Both the position numbers and the translations under genes were made by a program. DNA of 64,000 nucleotides from Gracilaria domingensis (lineage: Eukaryota > Rhodophyta > Florideophyceae > Gracilariales > Gracilariaceae). The stretch is taken from contig VCMS01000109.1 of assembly GCA_022539475.1 (NCBI GenBank), positions 1-64,000 of the forward strand, read 5' to 3'. This document shows, piece after piece, positions 1 through 11,561 of the stretch. Below the pieces are notes generated by a model, which was not told the DNA's origin, made no database searches, and worked only from the letters and a program-made list of their open reading frames with translations. Numbering within the stretch: the first letter of the stretch is position 1; every line of letters begins with the position of its first letter.

Positions 1-2
1 TG

Positions 3-449
3 GAGGTAATTGGTCCCGCTGAGGCGGCTGGTCGCCGCCGAGAGGAGCGATATATCCCGGAAGGGCACCCGCGTGGGTTCGTATACGTTGACGATGACGG
101 TGATGACCCTGAAGAGGGAGGAAGTCCCATGGATGAGGGGAGCCCAGTGGGGGTTGCCTCGGAGCCCGACGCTACGGGAGATGACGACGAAGTCGTGATC
201 GTTGACCCGCCCGCTGTAGCGGCTCCCGCTCCGACCGGCCCGTGGGCTCAGGATGTAGCATCCGCCGTGGGCGGCAGTTCTTCTCTCACTCCGCGAGCGG
301 CGGTCATTCGCGACTTCCTTCGAGGCGTGGGAGTGGCCGTTCCCGATACGGTGACCGACGAGTCGGAGTTGCAGGCAATAGCGGCACAGCGCTTCTCCGG
401 GGCTCCCGGTAGTGGGGGCACCCCAGGTGCTGGACCGTCCGGCGCGTAA
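3..449 (+). CDS. C-terminal end of an unknown acidic protein (runs in from the left edge)
   Basis: The frame is open from the first bases of the window and ends at a stop at 447-449, so only the last 148 codons or so are visible. The visible part is low-complexity and acidic (runs of D, E and G), then Ala/Pro rich, and ends in a Gly/Ser/Pro/Ala tail. A short ordered-looking stretch near residues 95-130 is the only part that could fold. I recognise no domain. It lies on the strand opposite the gypsy element that follows, so it may be an accessory or neighbouring element gene, or a host gene. Its 5' end cannot be judged. Confidence 0.4.
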   Translation, partial: EVIGPAEAAGRRREERYIPEGHPRGFVYVDDDGDDPEEGGSPMDEGSPVGVASEPDATGDDDEVVIVDPPAVAAPAPTGPWAQDVASAVGGSSSLTPRAAVIRDFLRGVGVAVPDTVTDESELQAIAAQRFSGAPGSGGTPGAGPSGA

Positions 450-744
450 TTCCCCGGCTCGCGGTCCCCGACGGGCTGCGGTAGTCCGCAATAGACCCCG
501 ATGATGAGGGGCGACTCAATAGTTAGAGGTAAACTTCTCCAGCCGTGCTGGCTTGGCTCAACTCTTCGTCTGCTCTCCCCCTTCTCAGTGGGCAATACCT
601 CGTTTGAGGCTGTTGCGAATGGCCCACAAGAGAGGGGTAACTTTTCCGCACAAGCGGCTGTAGCGATAAAACTTCTTAGTCTTTCTTCCAGTTTCCTGGC
701 TTCTTCTCCTTCTTCTTAGGCTTCTTTCTTCTTTATCTTCTTCT

Positions 745-932
745 CCACTGTAAGTGGCTTCCGCATTTCGCGGCATGTTTGTTCAGCGAAAAGCTGTCCG
801 CTTAGAGCGGCCTGGTCCGCCTGAGGCGGCTAAGTGATCTCGAGTTAACTTCAAGTTGCATCCGCTTGACGCGGCATATTCTTGCGTAATGCAATACTGT
901 CCGCATGAGGCGGCATATTCCGTCTGGGACGG
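745..932 (-). repeat. run of 13-nt mini-hairpins in the 3' non-coding part of gypsy family 1
   Basis: Perfect or near-perfect 13-nt palindromes with 4-5 bp stems and short loops occur at 745-757 (CCACT-GTA-AGTGG), 761-773, 798-810 (CCGCT-TAG-AGCGG), 817-829 (CCGCC-TGA-GGCGG), 862-874, 901-913 and 920-932 (CCGTC-TGG-GACGG). Seven in under 200 bases is far above what random sequence gives. Function unknown. Confidence 0.7.
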
Positions 933-957
933 CTGTGCTCAATAGAGACGTGGGTGG

Positions 958-3900
958 TCAACCCACTTGGGCCTTGTCCAGCGTAGCCGGTATCGGTGTC
1001 CGTGTGCGACGGTGGTACTGCAAGACCTTCGAGCGAGGCAAGTGCTCAATGGGCTCGTGCGTATCCTCTGAAGAGGCGTAGCCGTACCAACGGACTCGAT
1101 ACAGTAGTTCCCCGTCAGGGGCGTAGCCGTGACTTATCAGACGGTCAATGACATACTCCTCATCGAGGACCTTCCGCGCAGGATGCGGCTTTGTCGATGT
1201 ATCCTCTCTCGAGGTGTCGTTGTTACCTCTCCCGTCGTGGGCTTCATTGGTTACTTTCGGCTTCCGTCCTGACGGCAAGACATCCTGTACGCCAGGCGAG
1301 AGCCATTTTGACCATGGTGTTTCCATGTCATTCCGGCTTCCAGAGTTCTGGCTTTCCTTCCCGTATTGTCGGGCTGTTACCGAGCTTCGGTGTTCTCGAA
1401 TAGCGAGCTTCCGGCGTTCCGGCAAGATCTCCCGAAGTGAGGGTGAACGGTCCGCAATGCGGTGTGCCAGCGAGTGGTGCCGTGGCACGTGCCGAGGCGA
1501 CGCCTTGCCAAGCATTGCTGGCGGTGGGGCCTGCGCCGTTGCACGGCTGTGCGTTGCCGATTCAAATTCGGAATTTCCGTTTCCGGCGGCCGCAAGCCTT
1601 ACAGCGGGCACGTGCCCGGCTCGTGTGTTGTCACCCTCCACTGGAGGCGGATCGCCGGCGAAGCCAGACACTTGGCGCAGCGTGCGCGCGTGTGCAGCGT
1701 TGGGCTGCTGCCCACCTACTGTGGCATGTCGGCCTGCTGTTGCGGCGGTTGCCTCCGTGTTTTCAACGGCTTCATCACTCGATGCTTCAATAAAATCTCC
1801 CGAAATCGGGTCTGCCGTAACAACACGGTCTTTCTGGACAGGCTTCTTTTCCGGTCTTCCGGCTTCTTTTGACGCGAGTGCGCTGCCGCTGCCGGGCTCC
1901 GACTGCGGCGGGCATGTACTTTCCGCATTCGACGTGGCTGCTGCGGTGGTTACCACCCTCTTTTCCGGCGTACCGGTCTCACGCTGCACAGCTGGGGCAG
2001 GCTCTTGTCCTTCCGTCTGTGACGGCCGTACAGTGCTATCCGCGGGCGAAGCGGCGACTTCTGCAGCAGCTACATCCTGGTGTTCTTCCGGTTCTCCGGC
2101 TTCGTGCTCCACCGAAGTGGTGCGTTCCTCTTTAGGCTTCCGCGATAACTGCGCGTTTCTCGCTTCTTTCCGAATCTTCGGCTGTACGTCGCGCGTCCGC
2201 GTGCTTTCACCACGACTTGCGTGCGGCCCGGAGGCCTGCAAAGGCACTTCCGTCGACGACGGCGACAACGAAATCGAGCGACTTACCTCCTCCTCCCCCT
2301 CCTCAGTTGGAGCGTCGGGGGTGGTGGTGAGTATCCCCTGAGGGGCCAGTATCCGCGTGTGGACATGTGCGGCGTTCGAGACTGGCGGGTTAGCTTCCGG
2401 CTTTGCCGGCAAATCAGCAAGTCCGCGGCTAGGATGCGGCAGGACTGACAACGAAGCGCGCTCTCCCGCTGTCGCGGCTTGGTCCACAGTAGGCGTAGCG
2501 CTGTCCGGCGTTTCCGGTTGCTTTTCCTGACGAACAGGCTGTGGCGCAGGCGTTACGCGATCGCGCGAAAAACGCTCGTGTTCACCCTCAATATCGAGGA
2601 CAACCGTTGTATCGGTGATAGAAATAACCCTGTAGGGGCCGTCCGCGATAGGAGAGAGCTTATGCCTCTTCTCCTTTTCCGGGTTATAGTATTCCTTCCG
2701 TAGGAAGGCGTAGTTACCTTCCCTGATCTGAGGGGCATCCCTGCGCATTCGTGCGTCGAAATTCCGCTTGTACGCGGCTTGTGCCTTATCGATGTTTTGC
2801 CTAACTGTAGGAATGATGTTCTTAAGCCAGGCCTTCCAGGCGTCCCTGTGTAGACGAGGCGAGGGGAACTTATCCAAAGTTGGCTGTGGCTCGATAGCCA
2901 CCGAAGGTGGAACGCGTGATAGCACAAGCTCGAACGGCGAGATCTGAGTAGTGCGATGAACCTGCGTATTGTAGGCATATGTCACCGCATCGGTGTATTG
3001 ATCCCACTCCGACGGATGTTCGGCAACGAATGTCCGTAATGCATTGAGCATTGTGCGGTTAAAACGTTCAACCTGCCCATTACTCTGGGGGTGGTATGTT
3101 GTCGTAAACCAGTTTTGGATCCGCAAGATGCGGCAAACGTCCTGAAAGAACTTAGCCGTAAACTGCGGTCCATTGTCCGATAACAGGTCAATCGGCGGTC
3201 CGTAGACAAAAACCCAGTGTGTAACGAAAGCTTGGGCGACCGCACTGGCGGTAACCTTCGTCAAAGGCACAGTCCGTACCAGTTTAGAAAAACGGTCGGT
3301 GATCACAAGTAGAAACCGGTTTCCCCGGCGAGTGCGGATAAACTCGCCGAGCAAGTCAATTGCCACGAATTCAAGTGGAGCCCTAGCAGGGAAGAGTACC
3401 AACTTCTTGGAGTACTTCCGCAGTTTGACGCGGTTCTTCGCGCAGTCAGAACATCCACGAACAGTGGCATACGCGTCGAAAGCCATTGCTGGCCAGTAAA
3501 AGTCCTTCCGTAAGGTGTAGTACAACTTCCTGCCACCAGGGTGGGCTGACAACTTCGCGTAGTGCGACAAATGCAGTACTCGTGACTGAAGTGAGTGCGG
3601 AACCACAATCTGTGGCCTGTTTCCGACGGTTCGGATTAGAAATCCTTGGTCGTTCTCGACGAAAGGCAACTGTGCTCCACCGTTTAGGCGACTACGAATC
3701 TCCGTACAAAAACGGTCGGTGTGCTGCTCCCGGATGAGTTCCTCCGGCTTGATCGGTACGAAAGAGCCCGGTTCGGGTTGCGTGTCTGACACGGCTAAAA
3801 CAGCATCGTAGATGTCCCATCCTTCCGATTCTTCATCGGCATCGCTCGAGCCGTCTTCCACGAGGAAGCACGGTATCTCCAGATCATCGACTGGCGCAGC

Positions 3901-6616
3901 TTCAGCCGCTGTTTCCAAGCGGGACAGTGCATCAGCCTGAGTGTTCAGGAGTCCTTTCTTGTAACGGATTTCGAAATCGAATTCCGACAAGCGAAGTCTC
4001 CACCGCATCAAGCGGCCAGATGGCTCTGCTATAGAGAGTAGCCAGCGTAATGCCGAATGATCGGTATGAACAATGAAGCGGGTCCCCATAAGATAGGGCC
4101 GCAGTGTCTGTAACGCCCAGACAACTGCCAAGCACTCCTTCTCGGATACCGAGTAATTCCTCTCGTGAACGTTGAGGCTCCTTGACCAATACCCAATTGG
4201 CAATCGCTCGCCATCATTGGTGGTCTGGAATAGGGCACAGCCGACTTGGTAGTCGCTCGCATCCGTATCTACTGCATATGGCAAACCAGCCCTAGGCAGG
4301 GATAAAACAGGTGCGATGTCACCGCGTCCACGAGCGACGAGAAAGCCGCGACCTTGCGGTCGTCGAATTCTTCCAGATCGACTGGCTGCCTTTGCGAAGA
4401 AGCTCGTTCAGAGGTGCAGCGATATCCGCGAAGTTCGGAATGAAGCGGCGATACACATTGCACAAGCCGAGAAAAGATCGGAGTTCCGTCTGCGTCCTCG
4501 GATGCTTAGCCTCTTTGAGGGATTTCACGCGTACTTCGTCAATCGAAAGCCGTCCCGGACGGATAACATGGCCGAGATACCTGACGGTTTCGGTAAAGAA
4601 CTCACACTTCTTGAGCTTGAGCGTAATGCCTGCATCGCGTAGGACTCGCATCACATCCCGTACGTGGGTCAAGTGCTCATCCAGGTTGCTGGAGTAGACA
4701 ATGATGTCATCCAGGTATACCAGGCAAGTCTTCCACTTAAAGCGGGCTAGCAAAATATCCACAGCTCGTTGAAAGTGGCTGGCGCGTTCGTTAACCCAAA
4801 GGGCATCCGATTGAATCGGTACAATCCTTCATGACAAACGAAGGCTGTCTTGTCACGATCCTCAGCCCTCACGGGAACTTGCCAATAGCCCCAATTCGCG
4901 TCTAGGGTTGTGAACACTTTCGCGTCGCCCAATGAATCGATGCATTCATCCATTCGTGGGATAGGATACACATCCTTGACCGTAGCCGCGTTTAGCTTGC
5001 GGTAATCGATGCAAAATCGCCAAGACCCATCAGCTTTGGGCGCGAGCACCACCGGCGATGCCCAAGGTGACTGAGCCGGCTCGATAACCCAGCGCGGAGC
5101 ATCTTCTCAACTTGAGCTTTCTCCTCCTGCCGAGCTGTCGGTCCTGCCCTGTAAGGGTGCTGTGAAATGGGCCGAGTATTCGGTAGCAAATCAATCCGAT
5201 GTTCGGTAATACCGATCTCACCCAGAGTGCCATCCCACATGGGCGTGAACTCCTCAAGCATGTGCCGCAATTTATCGCGGTGAGTCTCTGGGACATGTTC
5301 AAGATCCAGAGACTCCAGTTCCTGTACTGCCTTATCCTTCGTGTCAGCAGCACTCAGGTCCGTATCATTACTGTCCGACGAGGTCGGCATTGCCTCCTTC
5401 GACAGGCTGCGGTTATTTGCATCCGACGAAGTCGGCGTAGCATCTTCCGACGAACTGTTCAGTCCAGTCGTTTCGGAATTGTTCCGTTCCGCCTCCCCCT
5501 CCTCAGCTTCGAGGATTCCGAGAACCTCGGCAATAGAAACCTTAGTAGGCACTATAGCCGCAGGGTGCGGAAGCAACGAACCAATAACTTGGCTCCTAAC
5601 CAACCGTTGAGGAAAACGGCTGAAGTTCGCAACCAGCACCTGAAAAGGCTTCTCGGGTTCGACGAAAACAATCCCATTAGCGAGGGCAAGCTGATGTTCT
5701 CCTGTAACGCAGGCAACGGTTGTACCGTTTGTAAGCCACATTGTGGGGAGGTCACAGTAACCCAGACCTGTGATTCAGGCGGGATGGAAATGGGCCGAGC
5801 TACTCGGAGCTTTGTAGACTTCCGTTCATCGGCTGTAGGCTTCTGTGCCGCAGGCAAAGGGACTTGCTTCTTCAGAGCCCGGCGCAGGGGACGCCGAACG
5901 ATCGGTACAGTAGTCCCATCTTCCATTTCGATGGTTCGCTTCCGCGGTCGAATTGCATCGACGAAGCGGTCACAGAAGTCGCAGCCGAGGATAACCGGCG
6001 CAGCGAGCTGCTTGCAAACCAAGAAATCGAGCTTCGCCACGTAGCGGCCAAGCCTGACAAGCAGGTCTATCACTCCCACAGTCGAAAGTGGCCGATTGTT
6101 CGCATCCGCTATATCGATCTGCGGCGCCGCACGAACGCGAGACCGCAAGTGCGGCGGAATCATCGATTCAACCAAGAAATTTGGCCCAGCTCCTGTATCG
6201 AGCACGGACAACTGCCGAACCATGTACTGGTCGGAAACACCCAGGTCGGCGTAAACTTTGTAGTTACGTTTCGCCATGACCAGGACTCTATCCGGGAACC
6301 GGCTGTTCTTAGACCGTATCCACGGGCGATGCAAGACACCAAGGTGCTCAGAGTCCACGTCTGTAGTGGCCAGTGTCCTCGAAAGGATTGTGACCGGGGA
6401 GCGAGGCTTCTCAGCCTCAGGCGCACTAAACCCCGTCGCTGGGGGCGCCTCTCCATTGCTGGAGGCTCCCTTGCTCAGTTTTTCTGAGCGTCGCCGCCAA
6501 TCTGCGGAGGTTGCGATTCCGCAGGGGCGGCTACAGTTCCACCATTCGATGGCACCGTTTCCTGGTTTCCAGGCTGAGTCTCCGCCTTCGCACGAAGGTA
6601 CGATTTGTCGGGACAC
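958..6616 (-). pseudogene. gypsy family 1 pol region (PR-RT-RNase H-IN-chromodomain), broken
   Basis: In order along the minus strand: an aspartic protease with a D-T-G-A active site (about 6.1-6.2 kb), reverse transcriptase with the YLDD box (about 4.7 kb), RNase H (starting with a VDTDASDY-like motif near 4.28 kb), the integrase zinc domain and D,D,E core (about 3.7-2.9 kb), a long Glu/Pro/Ala-rich linker, and a chromodomain at the C-terminus (about 1.1-1.0 kb). The linker of several hundred residues between integrase and chromodomain is unusually long for the family. Chromodomains in this position are known to guide integration into marked chromatin. The region is broken, in about four places. 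Confidence 0.88.
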
Positions 6617-8483
6617 GTTCCCGCTCGGCGGGCGTCAACGACTCATACTGAGGCACTATCTTCGCCATATCCCGTATGGGCATTAAGCAATTCGGAGCGA
6701 TGTGCCCTGGCCTGTAACAGGTATGACAAATAAGGTGACGAAGAAGATCCGCGTTGGGCGGCCGGCGCTCCTGTCGAGGAGGATACGGGTCCCTCCATCC
6801 AGGGCGTTGGCTTCTATATCCGCCAGAGTGCGGCACGGGCAATGCCGGGACTTGACGTCCGGCGTACAGAGCGGGGTCTCCGTCCACTGTAGACTGCTCC
6901 GTCGTCGACGGCAATTCCGAACTCGGCATTGAACCATCGTCCTGTAACAGGTGCAGGTTATCATAACCCCCTTGAACAGAACCTCGCGAATGAGGCAGTG
7001 AGGAGTCTCGGCCTTCTACATGAAGGAGTCGGCGCGTGCGCGTCTTGATACCAGTGCGTGCTCGAGCTGCATCTCCCTCCGCTTGGGTAAATTGAACGAG
7101 TTCCAGATAGGTAATCCGGCGTTTGTTCTCCCGATAATGGGCTACCAACGTCCGAATTGATCGGTCCAGTCCATCAACAAACATCGTACACCGCTCGGCT
7201 GCGGAGAACACGTTGCCACATCTGTGGAAAGCCTTATTGAGGCGGGTCGAATAAACGGTTTCCGACTCTTCGGCTCCTTGCTTCGTGTCTCGCAGCGCGA
7301 GTATAGCACCTTGTATCGCATTGCCTGTCGCGTAAGAACGCAGGAGATATTGTACCGCTTCCGGCCAGCACGTAACTCCTCCTTCGGAGGCGCGAGACGA
7401 CCCTCGAACCGAATTGAATTGATCTTCGGCTACACCCGTCAAAAAGTACGGCAGCGCGATGTAGGCCTGTGCCTCACTCATCCGAAGTACATCGGCTTCC
7501 GCTACGAAGCGGCTAAGAAAATCCAAGACCAGAATTGGATCTTCCCCAGAGAACTTGTGGGGCTTTAGCGTGAGCTCCATTTGTCGGAGATGATTTCGCA
7601 CTTTGCCAGTCCCACGTGGGGTCCTCTGTGGCGTCGTGTCATCAAGCCGATAATATCGGTAAGATAGTAGCTTCCGATACAGTAAGTTTGTCGGCTTCAA
7701 CTCCTTCAATCCGAGGTGTCTCCGTCCTTTCGTACGGCCTCGTGCAACACCAGAAGTGGCTTCAGTAGCCCGCGAACGGGATGCACGATAGCGAGAGCGC
7801 TCTTCCGCGCTGTCCGAAGAGTCAGTAGACGATCCCTTTTTGGGGCCCTCCTCATCAGAAGAGGATGAAGAAGACGAGTCAGAATCAACCTTGACCTTCT
7901 TCTTTGCCGGACGATCCCGGGAACGGCGCGAGTGCTGAGAACCCTCAGAAACCGGGGCTCCCGGCGCAACAGCATCAGATACGATGATTTGCTCGACCGT
8001 CTCCAGACGGGTAGCCAGGCGGTCCAGGCGTGCGGCAGCCTGCTCGTGCAGACCAGCCGACACCTGTCGGTGTTCCATAATCTGGTTGACATCAGACCGT
8101 AAAACACGGACGTCGCTCGAAACATCCCGGACACCGGCTTCATCGAGCCGTTGCCGGAGTTTCGTAATGTCCCGGATGAGGCCCACTTGGGAGTTCTGCA
8201 GGATGCGAACCTGAGCCTCTAATTCACGGAGGGTATACTCGTCGGACCGCGACGACATAACGTCAACCGCTGCGGCGGCATCAGCCGCAGGTGCGGTTTC
8301 AGTTGGCCCACGAGTGGGTGGGGTCCCGTTATCAGAACGGCGGCCCCGGGAAGCCGGTTTCGGGTCGCCATTTACTGGGACCTCCAGTGCGTCCTTCGGC
8401 AACGGAGGCAAACTTGCCGGCAAGCCGGACGAACCGGGCACAGAAGCGGCACGTGGCGCGCCACTCCTGCGACGGGACGACAT
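6531..8483 (-). CDS. gypsy family 1 Gag-like protein
   Basis: A 650-residue open frame upstream of and overlapping pol, as expected for gag. The N-terminal third is charged and likely helical, followed by an acidic Ser-rich stretch (about residues 195-230). The middle resembles the retrotransposon Gag fold seen in gypsy elements. A CCHC zinc knuckle (C-x2-C-x4-H-x4-C) sits at residues 586-599, followed by an Arg-rich tail. Family knowledge: Gag packages element RNA into particles, with the knuckle binding RNA. The overlap with the next frame fits the translational read-through or shift that such elements use. Confidence 0.8.
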   Translation of the reverse strand: MSSRRRSGAPRAASVPGSSGLPASLPPLPKDALEVPVNGDPKPASRGRRSDNGTPPTRGPTETAPAADAAAAVDVMSSRSDEYTLRELEAQVRILQNSQVGLIRDITKLRQRLDEAGVRDVSSDVRVLRSDVNQIMEHRQVSAGLHEQAAARLDRLATRLETVEQIIVSDAVAPGAPVSEGSQHSRRSRDRPAKKKVKVDSDSSSSSSSDEEGPKKGSSTDSSDSAEERSRYRASRSRATEATSGVARGRTKGRRHLGLKELKPTNLLYRKLLSYRYYRLDDTTPQRTPRGTGKVRNHLRQMELTLKPHKFSGEDPILVLDFLSRFVAEADVLRMSEAQAYIALPYFLTGVAEDQFNSVRGSSRASEGGVTCWPEAVQYLLRSYATGNAIQGAILALRDTKQGAEESETVYSTRLNKAFHRCGNVFSAAERCTMFVDGLDRSIRTLVAHYRENKRRITYLELVQFTQAEGDAARARTGIKTRTRRLLHVEGRDSSLPHSRGSVQGGYDNLHLLQDDGSMPSSELPSTTEQSTVDGDPALYAGRQVPALPVPHSGGYRSQRPGWRDPYPPRQERRPPNADLLRHLICHTCYRPGHIAPNCLMPIRDMAKIVPQYESLTPAERERVPTNRTFVRRRRLSLETRKRCHRMVEL

Positions 8484-8647
8484 CGTTCACCGACACAGTC
8501 GGCCAATGGGCAACCAAAACAACTTCCGAAAACGGACAATGAGAAAACCGTAAGAACGGATATTCCCAACTATCTGGGCTCCAAACAAACGAACCAACTC
8601 CAACGAACGTTGGCCAATTAAGCCGATTCTAGGTCGGGAGACCAGTT

Positions 8648-9453
8648 TGTGGTGCAAAACCCTCGACGGGAAAACAACAAACCGCGTCGGGGACGAGCAC
8701 CTCAGGGTGTTCAGGCCCTGCTCCCTGTGAAGGGCAGTCGAGCGGCAGAACCCTCCGATAGGGCCAACACGAGCCGGGTGTAAATCCGGGTGGCCCCGAT
8801 CTGGGCGTGCAGTCGGAGGTAGAAGGGGTAGAATCGGCGTAGGTATCCGGATGGTTCCGGCGAGCCACAGCGAGTGGGGGTATCCAGCCCAACGGTATGG
8901 GACGACAAAAGATCAACAAACGAGCCGCACGGCGGAGCACTGACTCGCGATAAGCGGGAAAACTCCCGAGACAAATAGAACAAACCTACAATGTAGGGCA
9001 GAGTAGTGAAGGCCGTAAGACGGAAATGAAAACAATAAAATAGATAAGAAAAATGCCGTGACGACGGATTAGTACTCCTCAGGGACGGAGGTTGGTTGAT
9101 CAGCCCGGAATTGCGGCGGTATTCCCCAGGATGGGGCTGGTGACCGTGCGCAAGCGGCAAGAAGATCAGAGCCAAAGGCCTCGTTGAGGTTTACTTCCCG
9201 TACAGTGGCGGCAAGTGCCGCCACTTATATACGGCACTTGAAAATATCAATTAAAATATCTAACTATCCGGCGCTGCCGGCCAATACACTACAGGTGTGC
9301 CCCCGTGGCCTGCTTGCCACGGGGCCCGCGCGATCGGGCCAACTTGGCACACGTGTGCAGAAATACTACCCTTCCTAGGCATACCCCAAAATAGGGGCAC
9401 TACCCCAGTAGCCTCTCATAACCTGAGGTGTCGCAGCCGGTAACGGATCAACA
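8648..9453 (-). repeat. LTR of gypsy family 1
   Basis: Bounded on the plus strand by TGTGGTGCAAAA at 8648 and ...ATCAACA at 9453, so it has TG...CA ends on both strands. The end sequence and interior blocks (a CCGG-TTTACACCCGG-like block, TTTACTT..ACAGTGG) recur in the LTR at 44849-45643 and the plus-strand LTRs at 46.7-49.4 kb. It sits directly upstream of gag. About 806 bp. Boundaries are by eye from the recurring ends; no second copy of this LTR is in the window. Confidence 0.6.
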
Positions 9454-9675
9454 AACTATGAAAAGCACCTCGGTGCATCCCCACGAAGGGCGTTTTGCTC
9501 TACACTCTTGATATAGTGGTACATGCACCTCTGCTTTGTGGTCTGCCGTCTTGATCCACGTAATCAAATCTGCTGCTCCAGATTCGACTGGCCTTCATCA
9601 GATTTGCCTTTCGCCCGCTGCGAAAGAGACCGGGAAAGTTGTTTACGGCTTTGGAAATTATATGTTTAGGACCAT
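9454..9675. other. short inter-element stretch, possible LTR-end relic
   Basis: Contains GCGTTTTGCTCTACA at about 9490-9504, which resembles the plus-strand LTR end at about 49351-49365 (GGGTTTTGCTCTACA). The family 1 element may therefore have landed near the end of an older related LTR. No gene is recognised in the rest. Confidence 0.25.
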
Positions 9676-10142
9676 CGTCTGTGTTCTGCAAAGTGGAATA
9701 TAGTCTGTTCGCTTTGGAAACTAAGCTAGTTTTGGGGCTATTTGGGCCGCGCGAGGGGGTAGCAGAGGCTGGCACTCAAAAAATTAAGAAATTTTGGAAT
9801 ATTAAATTCCATTTCGCGCAGTTTAGTTCTTGGGTCCCCTAGTTTTTGTAGAGGTTCTACTTCGCCGCACCACCCCATTCACTCTTTTCCGCGACCCTCT
9901 CTCAAAACTGCACTCGTGCTAGTTTGCCTTTCCATTTTCTCCCATGTTGCAATGCCAATCGCAACTCATCCCACCTCAATCATCCCATCGCTTCTTCCCA
10001 GTCCACACCACCCCCGCTATTTACCCATTTCTCGCCCATCACGCGTTCGCATCCTCTCTCTCCGTCTCCGCAAACGTCATTTTGTAGAAGTCAGGTGGAC
10101 AACCCTCCCCCTTCTCGTATACACGCCTCGCCCCAAAACGGC
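9676..10142. repeat. 467-bp terminal repeat, copy 1 (copy 2 at 53125-53591)
   Basis: Collinear with 53125-53591 at equal length, with only scattered substitutions and compensating short length changes visible. Both start CGTCTGTGTTCTGC and end ...CGCCCCAAAACGGC, after which the two loci diverge completely. It contains an A/T-rich block (CAAAAAATTAAGAAATTTTGGAA) and a pyrimidine-rich second half. Read as the left terminus of a transposon family. Confidence 0.8.
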
Positions 10143-10143
10143 T

Positions 10144-11070
10144 TCACATCCCTGCCATCCTTCTCTCCTCCTGTCCCCTCAGAATCCCCTTCGCAGTCCG
10201 CGCTACCTCCGCCGCACTCCTAAACCCAGTCACCACCGGAGCTCCGATTCCCTCCCGCGGCACCTCCTCCACCACCTTCTTCATCTCCTTACGCCTCTTC
10301 TTCAAATGGCTCTTGCCATCCCCAACCCCACCACCCTTTTTCTTCGGTGTCACAGGAGACCCCTTCTGCATCGCCACCCTTCCCACACTTCCCTTCTCCG
10401 TCTTTCCCTCCACACCTCCTTTCACCGTCTCCTCTTCCACCAATCTTTGCCTCTTGCCCAGCTCCTTCACCTCCTTCTCCAGCACGTCCAACCCCTCGTT
10501 CAGAACCCTGTTCTCCTCCCGCAACTCTCCAACCTCCCTTCCCGCACACTCCACTATCCCATACACATGATTTCTCATCTCCACTCCCAATACCGACAAC
10601 GAATTCCGCAGGCTCGAAATCGCCTCAACCGAAACACCACTACCACCCCCACTCAGCACCACACCGCCCATTTCCGTTACAATCTCCACAATTCCATCGT
10701 CCAGTTGCTCCTTCATCACCAACCCCAACATCCCCACCCTCGCCTTCATCTCCCACACAAACCGCATCTCGCTGTCACCCTCTCCGCCCCCACTCTCTAT
10801 CTGGTCTCCAACCTCTAACTGACTCAGATCACCGCACCCCTTCTCTCCATTGCGCCCCCCTCCACCTCCAATTCTACCCCCTTCTCCACCTCATCACCAT
10901 CCCCTCTCCTCGCCTCACACTTCTTTCCTTCATCGGCCACTTCCTTCTTCTGCGACATCTGACCAGCCGCCGTAATCACGTCCTCTTCCCGCTTTGGTGA
11001 GGCGTCGGCGGTACCTCCTTCCCCTCCAACAGCGCCAACAGCTCCTCATCCTTCACGTATCCGTTCGACA
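10144..11070 (-). CDS. unknown coiled-coil, basic-tail protein (probably spliced)
   Basis: A 207-codon open frame (10144-10767) encodes Gly/Val-rich residues, a heptad-like helix of about 45 residues (GELREENRVLNEGLDVL type) and a Lys-rich C-terminus. Upstream, open segments in other frames run to an ATG at about 11070 that begins MSNGYVKDEELLALL, so the gene probably has one or more introns or is damaged. The stop lies immediately inside the terminal repeat boundary. The gene at 37431-38258 in locus B has the same layout (helical block, then basic tail) and may be a distant relative. No known domain. A structural or adaptor role for the element's protein complex is only a guess. Confidence 0.4.
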
Positions 11071-11561
11071 TCTTCAGAAGAAGAAGTAGTAGTTGGATCA
11101 AAGTTTCCGCTGCGATACAGTGCAATGGAGCTAAACTGTGCTGTCCACCCCCACTGTCCAACCACACGGGCTATATCCAGCACCATGATTGTCCCTGTTT
11201 CTCTCATCCTATTTCCCGCCAAAACATCTACTGTACACCTTCGCACCTTCCACTATTTAAGCGGCACCTCTCTGTCTCCTCTTTCGCGCTCACATAATCC
11301 CCACCCACCTCGCCTCGACCGGCGATATTTTTCTCTTCCACCATAACCCCACTCGATGGTTATAGCAAAACAGGAAGATATTGCCAGTGGAGGCAAGCTA
11401 GGGACTAGTGATTGTACTCAGAGTTGCTCACCCTCTGTCTCGACTGGGGGCATGTTCTTCTTCCGTCACATCCATTGTGGGTTGTGACAAAAAAAGAATA
11501 TGTCACCACTCGACACCGGATGGGTAACAATGATAGCACGTAGAGTAGTTCATCCTCCCTC
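11071..11561. other. intergenic, no gene recognised
   Basis: Separates the coiled-coil gene from the 3' end of the ParB-like gene. A TATTTAA at about 11255-11262 could be the TATA element for the coiled-coil gene (symmetric, about 185 bp upstream of the likely start). Two loosely similar segments near 11390-11460 and 11500-11600, each with a 'gttgtga' close to a 'cacatcc', suggest a small diverged duplication. Nothing else seen. Confidence 0.35.

Larger units (their letters stand above)
690..9453 (-). mobile_element. Ty3/gypsy LTR retrotransposon, family 1, chromodomain type, broken
   Basis: Minus-strand fossil with LTR, gag, then protease, reverse transcriptase, RNase H, integrase and a C-terminal chromodomain: the Ty3/gypsy order and the chromovirus signature. 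One LTR is seen at 8648-9453. I could not find its partner below 958, so the left limit given here is only the end of a purine-rich tract (about 697-748 on the minus strand) and the element may be truncated or continue outside the window. It is broken, with roughly four breaks in pol. Related LTRs lie at 44.8-49.4 kb. The sequence is unusually rich in short perfect hairpins (see findings). Confidence 0.88.

Noticed and set aside
1148-2341. 397-codon plus-strand open frame
   Set aside because: Lies antisense to the long linker of gypsy family 1 pol and has no recognisable domain; a shadow of biased coding sequence.
9916-11000. Plus-strand Pro/Ser/His-rich frames of 217-300 codons
   Set aside because: Antisense to the coiled-coil gene and its pyrimidine-rich leader; composition-driven.
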